A DNA stretch of 54,549 nucleotides from Planctomycetota bacterium (GCA_028823395.1 JAPKBO010000004.1:1-54549), one strand, 5' to 3'; shown: positions 8,352 to 18,871, counted from the stretch's first letter. Made by a program: numbers and translations. Notes: a model not told the origin generated them from the sequence alone.

Positions 8352-9997
8352 GCGGAGTCGCCTCCCGAGGAGGCTCCACCCGCCTTGCTGCCGCGAGCCT
8401 TCTTGGCCGGTACCTTGCCCGGTTTGCCCGGCTTGCTGGGCGAGTCGGCCCCGGCCCCCTCCTCCGGCTCCCCCTGGGGGGATCGCGACAGGTCCAGGGG
8501 ATTGGGCTTACCCTTCGCGAAAGTGGGCCGCGTGTGGTGGATGGCGGAGAGCACCTGGACGATGGCCCGCTCAATGGTGGCCAGCTCAGCCAAGGTCAAG
8601 GCACACTCAGAGAACTGGCTGTCCATCAGGCGCTTCATGGAAACCCGGTGAACCATCTCCTGCAGGCGACCAATACTGGGATCGGTCATCTGGCGCGCAA
8701 TCGCCTCGGCTGCGTCGGCGATCATCACGATCGCGGCCTCCTTAGACTGGGGGCGACGGCCCGAGTACCGGAAGGTGCCCTCGCTGACCTGGTCCTCCCC
8801 ACGCAACTTAACAGCCTGTTGATAGAAGTACTCGATGCAGCTCGTGCCGTGGTGTTCCACCATGAAAGCGAGCAACGCATTAGGCAAACCGTAATAGCGA
8901 CCGAGCTCCACGCCATCGCGAGTGTGAGCGGAGATGATCAACATGCTCATTTCCGGAGCGAGATTCTTGTGGCGATCACGCGCTGCGGGCGAGTTCTCCG
9001 CAAAGTACTCAGGCTTGTTGAGCTTTCCCACGTCGTGATAGAGAGCGCCCACACGCGCGAGAAGTGCATCGCCGTTGATGGCCACCGCTGCACCTTCCGC
9101 AAGCAGACCCACAACATACGAGTGATGGAACGTGCCAGGTGCCTCAATGAGGAGCTTGCGTAGCAGAGGCGAAGAATGTGTATTGCCGAGCTCCAGCAAG
9201 CTGATGTCGGTGGTCACGTCCAGGAGCGCTTCAACCATCGGCAGCAATCCCGATACAAGCAAACCCACCACAACTCCCACGATGAGCACGCGCACGAGGT
9301 CGGCCAGCTCCCCCATTCCCGGCGCCTCGGGACTCATCAACATGAAGCCAGCACTGAGGGCCACTTGAATACACCCGATCATCACCCCGATGCGAAACAG
9401 GTCTGCGCGACGTTTGACACTCTTCGCCCCCAGCGCAGCCATCACCCCTCCTCCAAGAGCCACAACGAGTCCACTCAAGTCGGGGCCTTCCAGGCGATCG
9501 TGTAGCGCCAGGTAGGCCGCCAGCAGACCTCCCGCTACGACAACCGCCTCCAAGGCCAGGGCGCGTCCCCAGGCCAGGGCCAGGATGAGACTGACGAGAG
9601 AGACGGGCAGCCAGGCCAGGTCAACCTCGCCCAATGCCTGATCGGATAGGAACAGGACGGCCAGTGGCAGAATAATCGCCGAGGACAAGCCGACCAAGCG
9701 CGGGATGGAACGCAAAGCCGTCGGACGAAAATCACGTAGGTAGGCCGCTAGACCCATACAGCTCAAGGTCAGCAGTGCCGCCAGCGCGCACCATTCACGG
9801 GGTCGGGCGAGGGCACCCAGTCCCAGGAGGAACATGGCGAGCAGGGTTGCCATCGCCGCCAACACGATCTTCTCGCCGACCTGCTCTAGGCTGGGCCGCT
9901 GATTGCGCGACTCGGTCGAACGGGCTTTCTCCGGCGAGACACGCCGGAGGTGGTGTCCGCCTTTCAAGCGCGCCCGAAGCAACTCGATCCAATTCAC
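8348..9997 (-). CDS. Membrane HDIG-domain phosphohydrolase (PgpH-like, 7TM-HD)
   Basis: Multiple TM segments, then LLRKLLIEAPGTFHHSYVVGLLAEGAA ... ARVGALYHDVGKLNKPEYFAENS ... MVEHHGTSCIEYFYQQA. Confidence 0.9.
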   Translation of the reverse strand: MNWIELLRARLKGGHHLRRVSPEKARSTESRNQRPSLEQVGEKIVLAAMATLLAMFLLGLGALARPREWCALAALLTLSCMGLAAYLRDFRPTALRSIPRLVGLSSAIILPLAVLFLSDQALGEVDLAWLPVSLVSLILALAWGRALALEAVVVAGGLLAAYLALHDRLEGPDLSGLVVALGGGVMAALGAKSVKRRADLFRIGVMIGCIQVALSAGFMLMSPEAPGMGELADLVRVLIVGVVVGLLVSGLLPMVEALLDVTTDISLLELGNTHSSPLLRKLLIEAPGTFHHSYVVGLLAEGAAVAINGDALLARVGALYHDVGKLNKPEYFAENSPAARDRHKNLAPEMSMLIISAHTRDGVELGRYYGLPNALLAFMVEHHGTSCIEYFYQQAVKLRGEDQVSEGTFRYSGRRPQSKEAAIVMIADAAEAIARQMTDPSIGRLQEMVHRVSMKRLMDSQFSECALTLAELATIERAIVQVLSAIHHTRPTFAKGKPNPLDLSRSPQGEPEEGAGADSPSKPGKPGKVPAKKARGSKAGGASSGGDSA

Positions 9998-11019
9998 AAG
10001 CCGCCCCCCGTGGCCTCATCGGTCTGCTCGCCCTGGGCGGGAACCTGATAGGCGCGAATGATGCGAGCCACCAACGGATGGCGAACCACATCTTCGGTCG
10101 TGAACTCGGTCACGCCCACGGTATCAAAGCTGCGCAAGCGGGTAATGGCATCCATCAGGCCACCCTTCCGGCCACGCGGCAAATCACTCTGGGATGGATC
10201 TCCGGTGACGCACACGTGGGAGCCCTCCCCCATGCGCGTCAAGAACATCTTCATCTGGGCGGTACTCGTGTTCTGTGCCTCGTCGAGGATCACGAACGAA
10301 GACGCCAACGTGCGTCCACGCATGTAAGCCAAGGGTGCGATCTCAATCACACCCGCCTCTTCTAGACGCGTGAACACCTCCGGCTCTATCAGGCTAAAGA
10401 GCGCGTCATGGACCGGGCGCATGTAGGGGTTGAGCTTCTGCTGAATATCCCCGGGTAAAAAGCCCAGGTGCTCTCCCGCCTCGACCACAGGCCGCGTGAT
10501 AACTAGACGCCGCACAAGCCCCTGGCGAAGCATGCGAACAGCCGCAGCCACGGCCAAGAAAGTCTTACCCGTCCCAGCCGGACCGAATCCGAAGACCAAA
10601 GGCTTGGCCTCAATCTGCTCCAAGTAGTTGGCCTGGTTCTCGTTGCGCGGCTCCACCGGACGCACCCTCAGATGCGTAGGCTGGAAAGGCGCACTGTTAC
10701 CTGTGGATCGAGGGGATCTGGTTTGAGAGCGCGGCTCGCTAGAAACGGGCTCGGATACGGACGCCGCCTTGCCCACCAGTATCCGCTCGATCTCCTCCAA
10801 ATCCATATCGCGGCCCTTGCGCGATTTCCCGAGGACGTGCTCGATGCGTGTACGGGCCGCCTCAATCTCCTGCAGCGGCCCCTTCAACTTCAAGTTGCCA
10901 CGCTTGGCGAAAATCTCGATGTCGAGGGACTGGCGCAGTAGCTTGGCGAGGCGATCGTATGGACCCAGGACGAGCATGGCCTCGTCATGGGAGCGAAGGG
11001 GAATGGTGATCTCAGGCAA
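9994..11019 (-). CDS. phoH: PhoH family ATPase
   Basis: FGFGPAGTGKTFLAVAAAVRML ... ITRPVVEAGEHLGFLPGDIQQKLNPYMRP ... VILDEAQNTSTAQMKMFLTRMGEGS ... TGDPSQSDLP. Confidence 0.95.
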   Translation of the reverse strand: MPEITIPLRSHDEAMLVLGPYDRLAKLLRQSLDIEIFAKRGNLKLKGPLQEIEAARTRIEHVLGKSRKGRDMDLEEIERILVGKAASVSEPVSSEPRSQTRSPRSTGNSAPFQPTHLRVRPVEPRNENQANYLEQIEAKPLVFGFGPAGTGKTFLAVAAAVRMLRQGLVRRLVITRPVVEAGEHLGFLPGDIQQKLNPYMRPVHDALFSLIEPEVFTRLEEAGVIEIAPLAYMRGRTLASSFVILDEAQNTSTAQMKMFLTRMGEGSHVCVTGDPSQSDLPRGRKGGLMDAITRLRSFDTVGVTEFTTEDVVRHPLVARIIRAYQVPAQGEQTDEATGGGL

Positions 11020-11105
11020 GGGCGGCTCCGGAGGAAATCAAAGGGGGCTTCAGCATGGGCCCCAGCGCGCGGTTCTGTCAATCACCCCCCGGCCGAGTGC
11101 CGATC

Positions 11106-12008
11106 TCAGCCGAGGCCCTCGAACAACAGGGGCCACGTGAGCAGAGCCACGGGGACGGACAGGAGCAGGCTGTCCACTAGATCCAGAAAGCCGCCTGAAG
11201 GGCCAAAGAGGGTGCCCGAATCCTTGACCCCTGCCTGCCGTTTAGCCGCCGACTCGAGCAAATCCCCCGCCTGGGAGGCCAAATTGACCAGGGCCGCTGC
11301 CGCCAGCACCGAGGCCACTCCCCACCGCGGATCAGGCAACCATTCGGCCGCTAGCAATGGCCCAGCTGCCGTGCCGACGATAAAAGAGCCCAAGCAACCC
11401 ACGGTGGTCTTGCCCGGGCTGAGGCGCGGAAACGGGTGATGAGGAAACCGGGCTCCCAATAGGTTCCCAGAGTAGTAGCCAGCAATATCCCCCACCTTGG
11501 AAAGCAGGATGAGGGCTCCCAGGCCCGCCACGCCAGTCTCAATGACTACGAGGTACAGGGCGGGAAGGGGCAGGGCTATCCAGAGCAGAGAACTCATAAC
11601 CCGTATGGGGTTCCTCCGGGAAACCCACCCCAGAGCCAACCCTATGACCCAAACAGCCTGTACAGCCAGGATCAAGCGGCCCACTATTTCAAAGTGTGCT
11701 GGGCGGGCCACCGCGCCAGGTTGGATTTGCGCGAGCAATACGATGGCTGCGGCCACAACCCCGAGGGCGCCAAGCAATACACCATGGCCTTTCCCGCTCT
11801 CAGGTTCGGGGAAAAGCTTGAGGGCGCGAGTTTCTGTCACACAGCCCAAAGCCATGACCACGCCGCAGCCCAGGACCAGGTAGGCCCCTGAAGGACCAGA
11901 TGCACCCCACAGAAGCAGTCCAACCCCCAAGGCCAGACTGCCCCCCACACGCGTACGCCGCCAGATTTTGGACGCCCTCGAGGGGGCCGGTGTCGACTTC
12001 ACGTTCAT
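11106..12008 (-). CDS. cdsA: Phosphatidate cytidylyltransferase
   Basis: Polytopic; C-terminal KVGDIAGYYSGNLLGARFPHHPFPRLSPGKTTVGCLGSFIVG ... QAGDLLESAAKRQAGVKDSGTLFGPSGGFLDLVDSLLLSVP. Confidence 0.93.
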   Translation of the reverse strand: MNVKSTPAPSRASKIWRRTRVGGSLALGVGLLLWGASGPSGAYLVLGCGVVMALGCVTETRALKLFPEPESGKGHGVLLGALGVVAAAIVLLAQIQPGAVARPAHFEIVGRLILAVQAVWVIGLALGWVSRRNPIRVMSSLLWIALPLPALYLVVIETGVAGLGALILLSKVGDIAGYYSGNLLGARFPHHPFPRLSPGKTTVGCLGSFIVGTAAGPLLAAEWLPDPRWGVASVLAAAALVNLASQAGDLLESAAKRQAGVKDSGTLFGPSGGFLDLVDSLLLSVPVALLTWPLLFEGLG

Positions 12009-12787
12009 GGGGTTCCCTCAATGGACTCGGAGTCTGCTGTCGAAACACCGTCCTTATCCAATCCACCAAACTTCCGACGTCGACCGGCGAACTCCTTCAT
12101 GGCGCTCAGCAACTCGTCGCGGCGAAACTCCGGCCAGCAGGATGGGGTGACGTATAACTCCGAGTAGCTCAACTGCCACAAGAGGAAGTTCGAGACGCGC
12201 ATCTCGCCCGCGGTTCGAATCACCAAATCCGGATCAGGAGTCGTTGGATCATAGAGGTAGGCGCGGAGGGTCTCCTCATCGATGCTGGCAGGATCGAGGG
12301 TGCCCGCACGGGCCTCCTCCGCCATACGCTTCGCGGCGTCTGCTATCTCCGCACGACTTCCGTAGGAAAGAGCCAATCGCAAGAGCATCCCATCGTTGTC
12401 CGCGGTCAGGGCTTCGGTCTCGCGCAGGGCCCCGAGGGATGCTGAGGGCAACCGATCCAAGCGACCAATGCAGCGCAGGCGCACACCGTTACTCATCAAG
12501 GTTTTCCGTTCGCGACGCATGAAGACACGCAGCAACCGCATCAGATAGGTAACTTCCCGACCGGGGCGCTTCCAATTCTCTTCCGAGAAGGCGTACAGAG
12601 TCAGACTCTTGACTCCCATGCGCGCGCACTCAGTCGTCACCTCACGTACAGATCGGACACCCTCCCGGTGACCGAAAACCCGCGGCATTCCCCGCTCCGT
12701 TGCCCAACGCCCGTTGCCATCCATGATGATGGCAATGTGCTCGGGGAAAGGACCACCGAGATCAGGCCGTTGAACGGTCGGGTTCAT
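12005..12787 (-). CDS. uppS: Isoprenyl/undecaprenyl diphosphate synthase
   Basis: HIAIIMDGNGRWATERGMPRVFGHREGVRSVREVT ... LTLYAFSEENWKRP ... DLVIRTAGEMRVSNFLLWQLSYSELYVTPSCWPEF. Confidence 0.95.
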   Translation of the reverse strand: MNPTVQRPDLGGPFPEHIAIIMDGNGRWATERGMPRVFGHREGVRSVREVTTECARMGVKSLTLYAFSEENWKRPGREVTYLMRLLRVFMRRERKTLMSNGVRLRCIGRLDRLPSASLGALRETEALTADNDGMLLRLALSYGSRAEIADAAKRMAEEARAGTLDPASIDEETLRAYLYDPTTPDPDLVIRTAGEMRVSNFLLWQLSYSELYVTPSCWPEFRRDELLSAMKEFAGRRRKFGGLDKDGVSTADSESIEGTP

Positions 12788-12802
12788 GCCAAAAAAGGCT
12801 CC

Positions 12803-14086
12803 TCAACTAGAGCGGTGGATCACGGCTTCACGGCCCGGCCCCACACTGATCATGACGATCGGGACGCCAGTAATGGTCTCCACGTGCTCGACGTAAGCGC
12901 GGGCGTTGGCGGGCAGGTCCCCAAACGAGCGTACACCCGTGATGTCCTCGGACCAGCCAGGCATGGTCTCCAACTCCACTTGTACATCGTCCATGCTAGC
13001 CAGGTGTGCCGGATACTCAGTCCAGCGTTCGGTGCCGATACGGTAGGCGACGGCAAGGGGGATCTCCCCGAGGCCCGAGAGCACGTCCAACTTGGTCATG
13101 ATCCACCCCGACGCGCCCGTCAGATCAAAGGCGTAGCGAACAGCCACCGCGTCGAACCATCCGGCACGCCGCGGCCGCCCGGTTGTGGCGCCGAATTCGT
13201 TGCCCGCCTTGCGCAGAGCCTCGGCCGCCTCATCAAAAATCTCGCTGGGGAAGGGCCCCTCCCCCACACGGGTGCAGTAGGCCTTGGCGATGCCCCAGGC
13301 TTGATCAATGTGCTGTGGCGGGAAGGCTGCGCCACCCGCGATACCACCCACGCCCGTGCTTGATGACGTCACGTAAGGGTAGGTGCCGTGATCGATATCC
13401 AGCATGACGCCCTGGGCCCCTTCAAAGAGAACCTCGCGTCCCTCCTTATAGGCTCGGCGCACTTCCGCACCCACGTCGCCCACGAATGGGCGTAGACGGT
13501 CGCCCATGGACACGTAGTTCTCGATCTGCTCGTCCACGTTCAGGGGTTCTTCGCCGTGCACGCGTTCGATCACTGCGTTCTTCTCGGCCAAAGCCGCTCC
13601 CAGCCGATCCTTGGCGCGCTCCGGGTCGAGCAGGTCTGCCACGCGCAGACCCGTGCGCGCCGCCTTGTCGCTATAGCACGGACCGATGCCACGACCCGTC
13701 GTACCAATGCGACCTTCCCCGCGCCAAATTTCAGATAGCCCATCGATGCGCTTGTGGTGTTCAAAAATCACATGGGCACCGGCGGACAGTCGCAGGTTTT
13801 TGCCATCCACGTGGACGCCACGGGCGAGGAGTCCATCGACCTCTTCCAGCAACTTGATCGGATCCACCGCCACGCCCGGGCCGATCATGTTCACCTTGCC
13901 CGGGTGCAGGATGCCAGAGGGAATCAGGTGCAGGACGTATTTCTCTCCCTCCACCACAACGGTGTGGCCGGCGTTGGCCCCACCCTGATAGCGCACAACC
14001 AAATCCTTGCCCTCGGCCAGGAAGTCGATCAACTTGCCTTTGCCTTCATCGCCCCATTGGGCTCCAAAAACGCTGAGAGAGGGCAT
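12803..14086 (-). CDS. purA: Adenylosuccinate synthetase
   Basis: FGAQWGDEGKGKLIDFLAEGKDLVVRYQGGANAGHTVVV ... IGTTGRGIGPCYSDKAART ... FEGAQGVMLDIDHGTYPYVTSSS. Confidence 0.97.
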   Translation of the reverse strand: MPSLSVFGAQWGDEGKGKLIDFLAEGKDLVVRYQGGANAGHTVVVEGEKYVLHLIPSGILHPGKVNMIGPGVAVDPIKLLEEVDGLLARGVHVDGKNLRLSAGAHVIFEHHKRIDGLSEIWRGEGRIGTTGRGIGPCYSDKAARTGLRVADLLDPERAKDRLGAALAEKNAVIERVHGEEPLNVDEQIENYVSMGDRLRPFVGDVGAEVRRAYKEGREVLFEGAQGVMLDIDHGTYPYVTSSSTGVGGIAGGAAFPPQHIDQAWGIAKAYCTRVGEGPFPSEIFDEAAEALRKAGNEFGATTGRPRRAGWFDAVAVRYAFDLTGASGWIMTKLDVLSGLGEIPLAVAYRIGTERWTEYPAHLASMDDVQVELETMPGWSEDITGVRSFGDLPANARAYVEHVETITGVPIVMISVGPGREAVIHRSS

Positions 14087-14281
14087 AAATCAGACTCGTT
14101 TGGGGCGAAGAGGGATCAAGGTGAAACGGGGAAGGACTGCGTAAAACCCGAGGCCAAATAACGAGGTCCCGGGGATCGGCGGGGGATTCTCGCAGGCAGA
14201 CAGGCGTGGAACAAGCATCTCGGGCGCATTCGCCAAACCTGAAGCTGGGAGGCCCTGGCCGCCGACTGCTATGCTTGGCCC

Positions 14282-15847
14282 GTGTCCCTGCGATCCAGTC
14301 TCCTATTCCTCCCTTTGGGCCTGGGCCTTATGGCCCTCACCTTGGGGTGCCTATTGCCCGACTCCAGCGAAGTACGCCGGACAAGAGTCCTAGACGCCTC
14401 GCAGGGAGAAGTTCTGGCCCAGCTCCAGCTGCTGCCCACCGGCCCGGCCTGGTCCAACTGGTCACCCTCCCACACGGCTGGAGGACTGGTCCAGACCTCA
14501 TGCCTGCCGGAGCGGGGTATCTGGTTCGATGTGCACACCGACCCTCCGCGCAAGGCGGCCATCCTCTTCGAGTCCCAGCCCGAGGGTCTGCGCCTCACCT
14601 GGTTCGAGGTGTCCCAGTGGAGCGGCAATCCCCTCGGCCGTATTGTCGCCTGGAGCCGCGAAGCCCAGCGGGCAAAGGAGTTGGAAGCCTCCCTTGTCGG
14701 TCTGGAGCAGATCTTGGCCGAGAATACCGCCCAAGATTCCGAGCCTGACCCGCCAAAGGTATTGCTCATCATCGCCGACGATCTGGGTTGGGACCTATTG
14801 GCGAGCTCCCACACACCCAATCTGGATGCCCTCGCCGCTTCGGGCATGACGTGCACGAACCTGTGGGTGACTCCCAAGTGCGGGCCGACCCGAGCCTGCA
14901 TGCTCACCGGCCGCTTCCATTTCCGAATCGGCAACGGAGAAATCGCCAAGCGTCACAAGAACCGCTCCATGGGCCTGGATGAAGACACGCTCCCCGAGCG
15001 CATAGGCAGCCAACGCTCAGCCGCCTACGGCAAGTGGCATCTGGGAACGGACCCACGCCATCCCAACGACACGGGCTTTGGCCACTACGCGGGAAGCCTG
15101 GGCAACTTGAACGGCAAGAGCTACACGGCCTGGCCTAAGGTCGTAGATGGTGTCGAGTCCGATAGCCAGCACTACGCCACCAGCGACGTGACGGATGATG
15201 CTCTGGCCAGTAATGCAGACTTCAAGTGGGTCGCCTACCACGCGGTGCACACGCCGTTCCACGACCCGCCCGCCAAGTTGCACCCCAACACAAAACTGGA
15301 TGGCACCGAGAACACCCAGGTACGCGCCATGACCGAGGCCTTCGACATGGAGGTCGGTCGCCTTCTAGCTGGCCATCCCGAGGCATGGGTCTTCTTTGTA
15401 GGCGACAACGGCACCACGTCGCTCGTGGGCGGCGGCAAGGGCTCCATGATGGAATCCGGCATCAACACCCCACTCTTCGTGCGAGGTCCGGGAATAGAGG
15501 CGGGGTCCACGACGGATGCCATGATCAACGCGACCGATTTCTTCAGCACCATCGCCGAGATCTTTGGTGTTTCCGGCGAGGCCCAGGACTCCATCAGCTT
15601 CCTACCCGTACTCAGGGGGGAAGCTGGCGCACGCGAGTGGAACTACTCCTGTCTGTTCTACGAACAGAAGCCGGGCCGGCGTATGCACGCAATCCGCGAT
15701 GAGCAGTACAAGTTCGTTATCGATTTCGAGCAAGAAGAGTACCTGTACGCCATGCCCGGTGAGGCGCTCATCGACCTGAAGAGTGCGGCGGACGAACTCC
15801 AAGCACGTCGTGAAACCCTGCGGGCCCTGATCCCGAGAGGGTTCTAG
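14282..15847 (+). CDS. Sulfatase with N-terminal lipoprotein signal and ~150-aa N-terminal extension
   Basis: GTG start; signal LMALTLGCLLPD; catalytic start VLLIIADDLGWDLLASSHTPNLDALAASG; C-x-P-x-R (KCGPTRACMLTGR) formylglycine motif. Confidence 0.88.
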   Translation: MSLRSSLLFLPLGLGLMALTLGCLLPDSSEVRRTRVLDASQGEVLAQLQLLPTGPAWSNWSPSHTAGGLVQTSCLPERGIWFDVHTDPPRKAAILFESQPEGLRLTWFEVSQWSGNPLGRIVAWSREAQRAKELEASLVGLEQILAENTAQDSEPDPPKVLLIIADDLGWDLLASSHTPNLDALAASGMTCTNLWVTPKCGPTRACMLTGRFHFRIGNGEIAKRHKNRSMGLDEDTLPERIGSQRSAAYGKWHLGTDPRHPNDTGFGHYAGSLGNLNGKSYTAWPKVVDGVESDSQHYATSDVTDDALASNADFKWVAYHAVHTPFHDPPAKLHPNTKLDGTENTQVRAMTEAFDMEVGRLLAGHPEAWVFFVGDNGTTSLVGGGKGSMMESGINTPLFVRGPGIEAGSTTDAMINATDFFSTIAEIFGVSGEAQDSISFLPVLRGEAGAREWNYSCLFYEQKPGRRMHAIRDEQYKFVIDFEQEEYLYAMPGEALIDLKSAADELQARRETLRALIPRGF

Positions 15848-17454
15848 CGACGGCGGCCGTGTCCCCCACCACCGGGGGTGCGCACCTCGATCTCACTACC
15901 AGCCGGCATGTCGAGGGCGCTCTTGCCGGCCAAGGGCCGGTCTGCTCGAGCACCCGCCGGACGCCAACGGGCCGAGCCTGTACTCCCTGATTCACCTCCG
16001 GCCAATCCCCAGGGTCCTGTCTCCTGACGCTCGGCAATCCAACCCACCCGCACGTCCTGCAGGAATCGCAGACGCCGCACGAGGCCATCGCCTCCCCGCT
16101 GCGCACCCTGGCCACCGGAACCACGGCGTACCGTCGTTTTCAAAACGCGCACGGGCAGTTCATTTTCCATGGCCTCGATAGGCGTGTTGCGCGTGTTGGT
16201 CATGTGAGTCTGAAGGGCGTGAGCACCAGGTCTATCCGGACCCGCCCCGGCCCCTCCGCCCAAGGTCTCGTAGTAGGCGAAGCTGCCCGCGGCGTCTCCA
16301 AAGGTCAAGTTGCTCATCGTCCCCACGCTGGCGGCAGGCATTTGCTCGGGTAGCACGTCGGCCAGAGCTGCGAGCACAAGATCCACCAAGCGCTGGCTGG
16401 TCTCCACGTTGCCAGCTGCCACCGGAGACGGATAGCGCGCATCGCACAAGCTCCCCGCGCGCGTACTCACCCGAATGCGCCGCAGGACGCCCTCGTTCGT
16501 GGGCGTACCCGCAGGAAGGAGGCAGCGGATCACATAGAACACGGCCGCCAAGGTCACGGCGCGCACCGTGTTCACGGGCCCGATCACGGAGTCATCACTA
16601 GCCGTGAAGTCGAAGTGCATGCTCTTTGCCGTAACTTTCAGGGTCAACCGAAGGCGTACGAACTCGCCCTCTGTGCCAGGCCACTCGAGCACGTCCTCAG
16701 CCTGCCAGACCCCACTCGGAAGACCCAAAACGAGCTCCCCCACCAGCGCGTCAGTCCAATCCCTGAGGGAGGCACCCTGGGACAGCACCTCCGCACAACC
16801 GTGCTCAGCGGCCATGGCAGTAAGTCGCTGGCTGCCCACCCGATTGGCAGCCCACTGGGCCAACAGATCACCCTCTCGCTCCGCTGGGACGCGCATATTG
16901 GCCAGCAACAGTCCCAGCACATCGCGGCGTAGCTCACCACCCTGCACCAAGAGCGTGGGCGGGATGCGAAGCCCCTCGGCATGAACGTCCGCCACCGGCG
17001 CCATGGAACCCGGATAGGCACCACCGACATCCGCATGATGGGCGCGGTTCAGACAATAGAAGTCCGGTTCCTTGCTCTGTCCCAAAAACACGGGGGAGAC
17101 CAGGGTGATGTCCGGCAGGTGTGAACCACCGGCATAAGGGTCGTTGACCACAACCACGTCTCCCGGCCCCATCGGAACATGTTCCCGGGCAGCAGCCAAA
17201 GAAAGGGGCGCCGCGCCCAAATGCACCGGCAGGTGCGCAGCCTGGGCGACCATGCGCCCCTGACCGTCAAAGAGTGCGCAGGAAAAGTCGCGCCGTTCTT
17301 TGATGTTGGGCGAGAACGCCGAGCGCATGAGCGCTACGCCCATTTCCTCGGCCGCCGCCGCGAACAGGTGCTGAAAAACCTCCAGTCGCAGCGGGTCACG
17401 GACCACAGCGCGAGGCTTGCGGGTGGAAGATTTCTTGGGTTGCTGGCGAGCCAT
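15844..17454 (-). CDS. Hydantoinase B/oxoprolinase family protein
   Basis: RLEVFQHLFAAAAEEMGVALMRSAFSPNIKERRDFSCALFDGQGRMVAQAAHLPVHLGA ... VVVNDPYAGGSHLPDITLVSPVF. Start trimmed to MARQQPKKSS. Confidence 0.85.
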   Translation of the reverse strand: MARQQPKKSSTRKPRAVVRDPLRLEVFQHLFAAAAEEMGVALMRSAFSPNIKERRDFSCALFDGQGRMVAQAAHLPVHLGAAPLSLAAAREHVPMGPGDVVVVNDPYAGGSHLPDITLVSPVFLGQSKEPDFYCLNRAHHADVGGAYPGSMAPVADVHAEGLRIPPTLLVQGGELRRDVLGLLLANMRVPAEREGDLLAQWAANRVGSQRLTAMAAEHGCAEVLSQGASLRDWTDALVGELVLGLPSGVWQAEDVLEWPGTEGEFVRLRLTLKVTAKSMHFDFTASDDSVIGPVNTVRAVTLAAVFYVIRCLLPAGTPTNEGVLRRIRVSTRAGSLCDARYPSPVAAGNVETSQRLVDLVLAALADVLPEQMPAASVGTMSNLTFGDAAGSFAYYETLGGGAGAGPDRPGAHALQTHMTNTRNTPIEAMENELPVRVLKTTVRRGSGGQGAQRGGDGLVRRLRFLQDVRVGWIAERQETGPWGLAGGESGSTGSARWRPAGARADRPLAGKSALDMPAGSEIEVRTPGGGGHGRRR

Positions 17455-17497
17455 GAGAGTCACTGGCGCCTCAACTGCAACGGGCGCGGCCCGTAGC

Positions 17498-18871
17498 TTA
17501 CCAACGAAAGCCGTCGGGATAGTCCAGAATCGGGAGGGGGGAATGGTCCAGCGCCTCCCAGCGCAGCAGCGGAATAATGTCCACGTCATCCTCTCCCATG
17601 CGACGCCACACAACGCAGCGCACCGTACGTGTCATGTGCGCACCCGAGCGTTCGTATTCTTCCTTCTCCTGACGCGAGTCGAACTCCTGGGACTGGTGAC
17701 GATCTGCGAGGGTCACCATGCGGGCAGTCACGTAGATCGAGAACACGTCGCTATCCACACGGAGCAGCGACTTCATTCGCTCGGCAGACTCAGGCGTGAT
17801 CATGTCATAGCCACGCACTTCCTCAAGCTCATCAAGGCCGTCGAAAATTTTGGTCAGCAAGATCTCCTCGCCGAACTCATCCAAACTGGGTTCCACTAAT
17901 TCTTGGTTGGGATCAGCCTCTTCCTCGTCATTGCGATACCACACCACGTCCTCCCAAAAGGACGGGTCCATATCCCCGTAGCCCATCAACCCGGTCAGCA
18001 CGGCGCGTGGTGCGGTGTTCACGTTGACCGAATACCCCCCGGAACTGGTCGGTAGATCGGGCCCGTCGCCCTCGCCCGTTGTGGGCGAAGTGTACATGGT
18101 CAGGAAGGCATCAATGGCGTGCACGCGATGACCCTCCCCATCAAATGAGTCCCGGTAATGATCTTCGGTGAAGGGCTCGAGGACGACAAATTCGCGGATC
18201 GACAGGGGCATTCCACGGGAACGATTATCTTCATCGTACGACAGCAGCTCGCCCGGTCGCGGCAGGTAGGAATTGTCGCGCTCCAATAGATGGTCGCGCA
18301 TGATGCGCGCCATGTCATCGGCGGTCGCCTCTTGGATGTCGAACTCCGTGTCCTCACGGCACAAGTCCAGAATACTTACGACCCGGTCGAAGGCCAGTTG
18401 GGCCTCCTCGGGATCCTCGGCCAACATGTTCAGAATGTTGTACTTGCGGTCCTCGTCCACGATCAGGATGCGTAGCTCAAGGTCATTGAAGGAGGTGGCC
18501 GCCTGCTGGGCCCACTCGTCCATGAAAGAGTCGCTCGCATCAGCGCTCTCTTCACCGCCCTCTTCGCCGCCTCCGGGTCCAGCCCCTGCGGCAGCGGCGG
18601 CCGCAGCCGCACCGTCATCCTCGCCCCCTCCCTGGCGCAGCTCCCCATCAGATCGCAGCTGCTCAAAGACCTCCAGCATGGCCGACTCGATGGCCAAATC
18701 CATGTTCGTGCTAACGAAGTCACGGTTGGCCACCAGTTGGTCGGTGGCTGTAACCCTATTCAACTGGTAGACGATGGCGATAATCACCATCAGAACCAGG
18801 AACGAGAGCAGGAGCACGGCACCACGCTCGGTGCGTGGCCCTCTGGGTTTGTGGGTGAGGAGGAGCTTCAT
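17498..18871 (-). CDS. General secretion pathway protein K-like (GspK) minor pseudopilin
   Basis: ERGAVLLLSFLVLMVIIAIVYQLNRVTATDQ prepilin-like helix; DLELRILIVDEDRKYNILNML; NVNTAPRAVLTGLMGY. Poly-Ala/Gly/Glu linker. Confidence 0.75.
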   Translation of the reverse strand: MKLLLTHKPRGPRTERGAVLLLSFLVLMVIIAIVYQLNRVTATDQLVANRDFVSTNMDLAIESAMLEVFEQLRSDGELRQGGGEDDGAAAAAAAAGAGPGGGEEGGEESADASDSFMDEWAQQAATSFNDLELRILIVDEDRKYNILNMLAEDPEEAQLAFDRVVSILDLCREDTEFDIQEATADDMARIMRDHLLERDNSYLPRPGELLSYDEDNRSRGMPLSIREFVVLEPFTEDHYRDSFDGEGHRVHAIDAFLTMYTSPTTGEGDGPDLPTSSGGYSVNVNTAPRAVLTGLMGYGDMDPSFWEDVVWYRNDEEEADPNQELVEPSLDEFGEEILLTKIFDGLDELEEVRGYDMITPESAERMKSLLRVDSDVFSIYVTARMVTLADRHQSQEFDSRQEKEEYERSGAHMTRTVRCVVWRRMGEDDVDIIPLLRWEALDHSPLPILDYPDGFRW

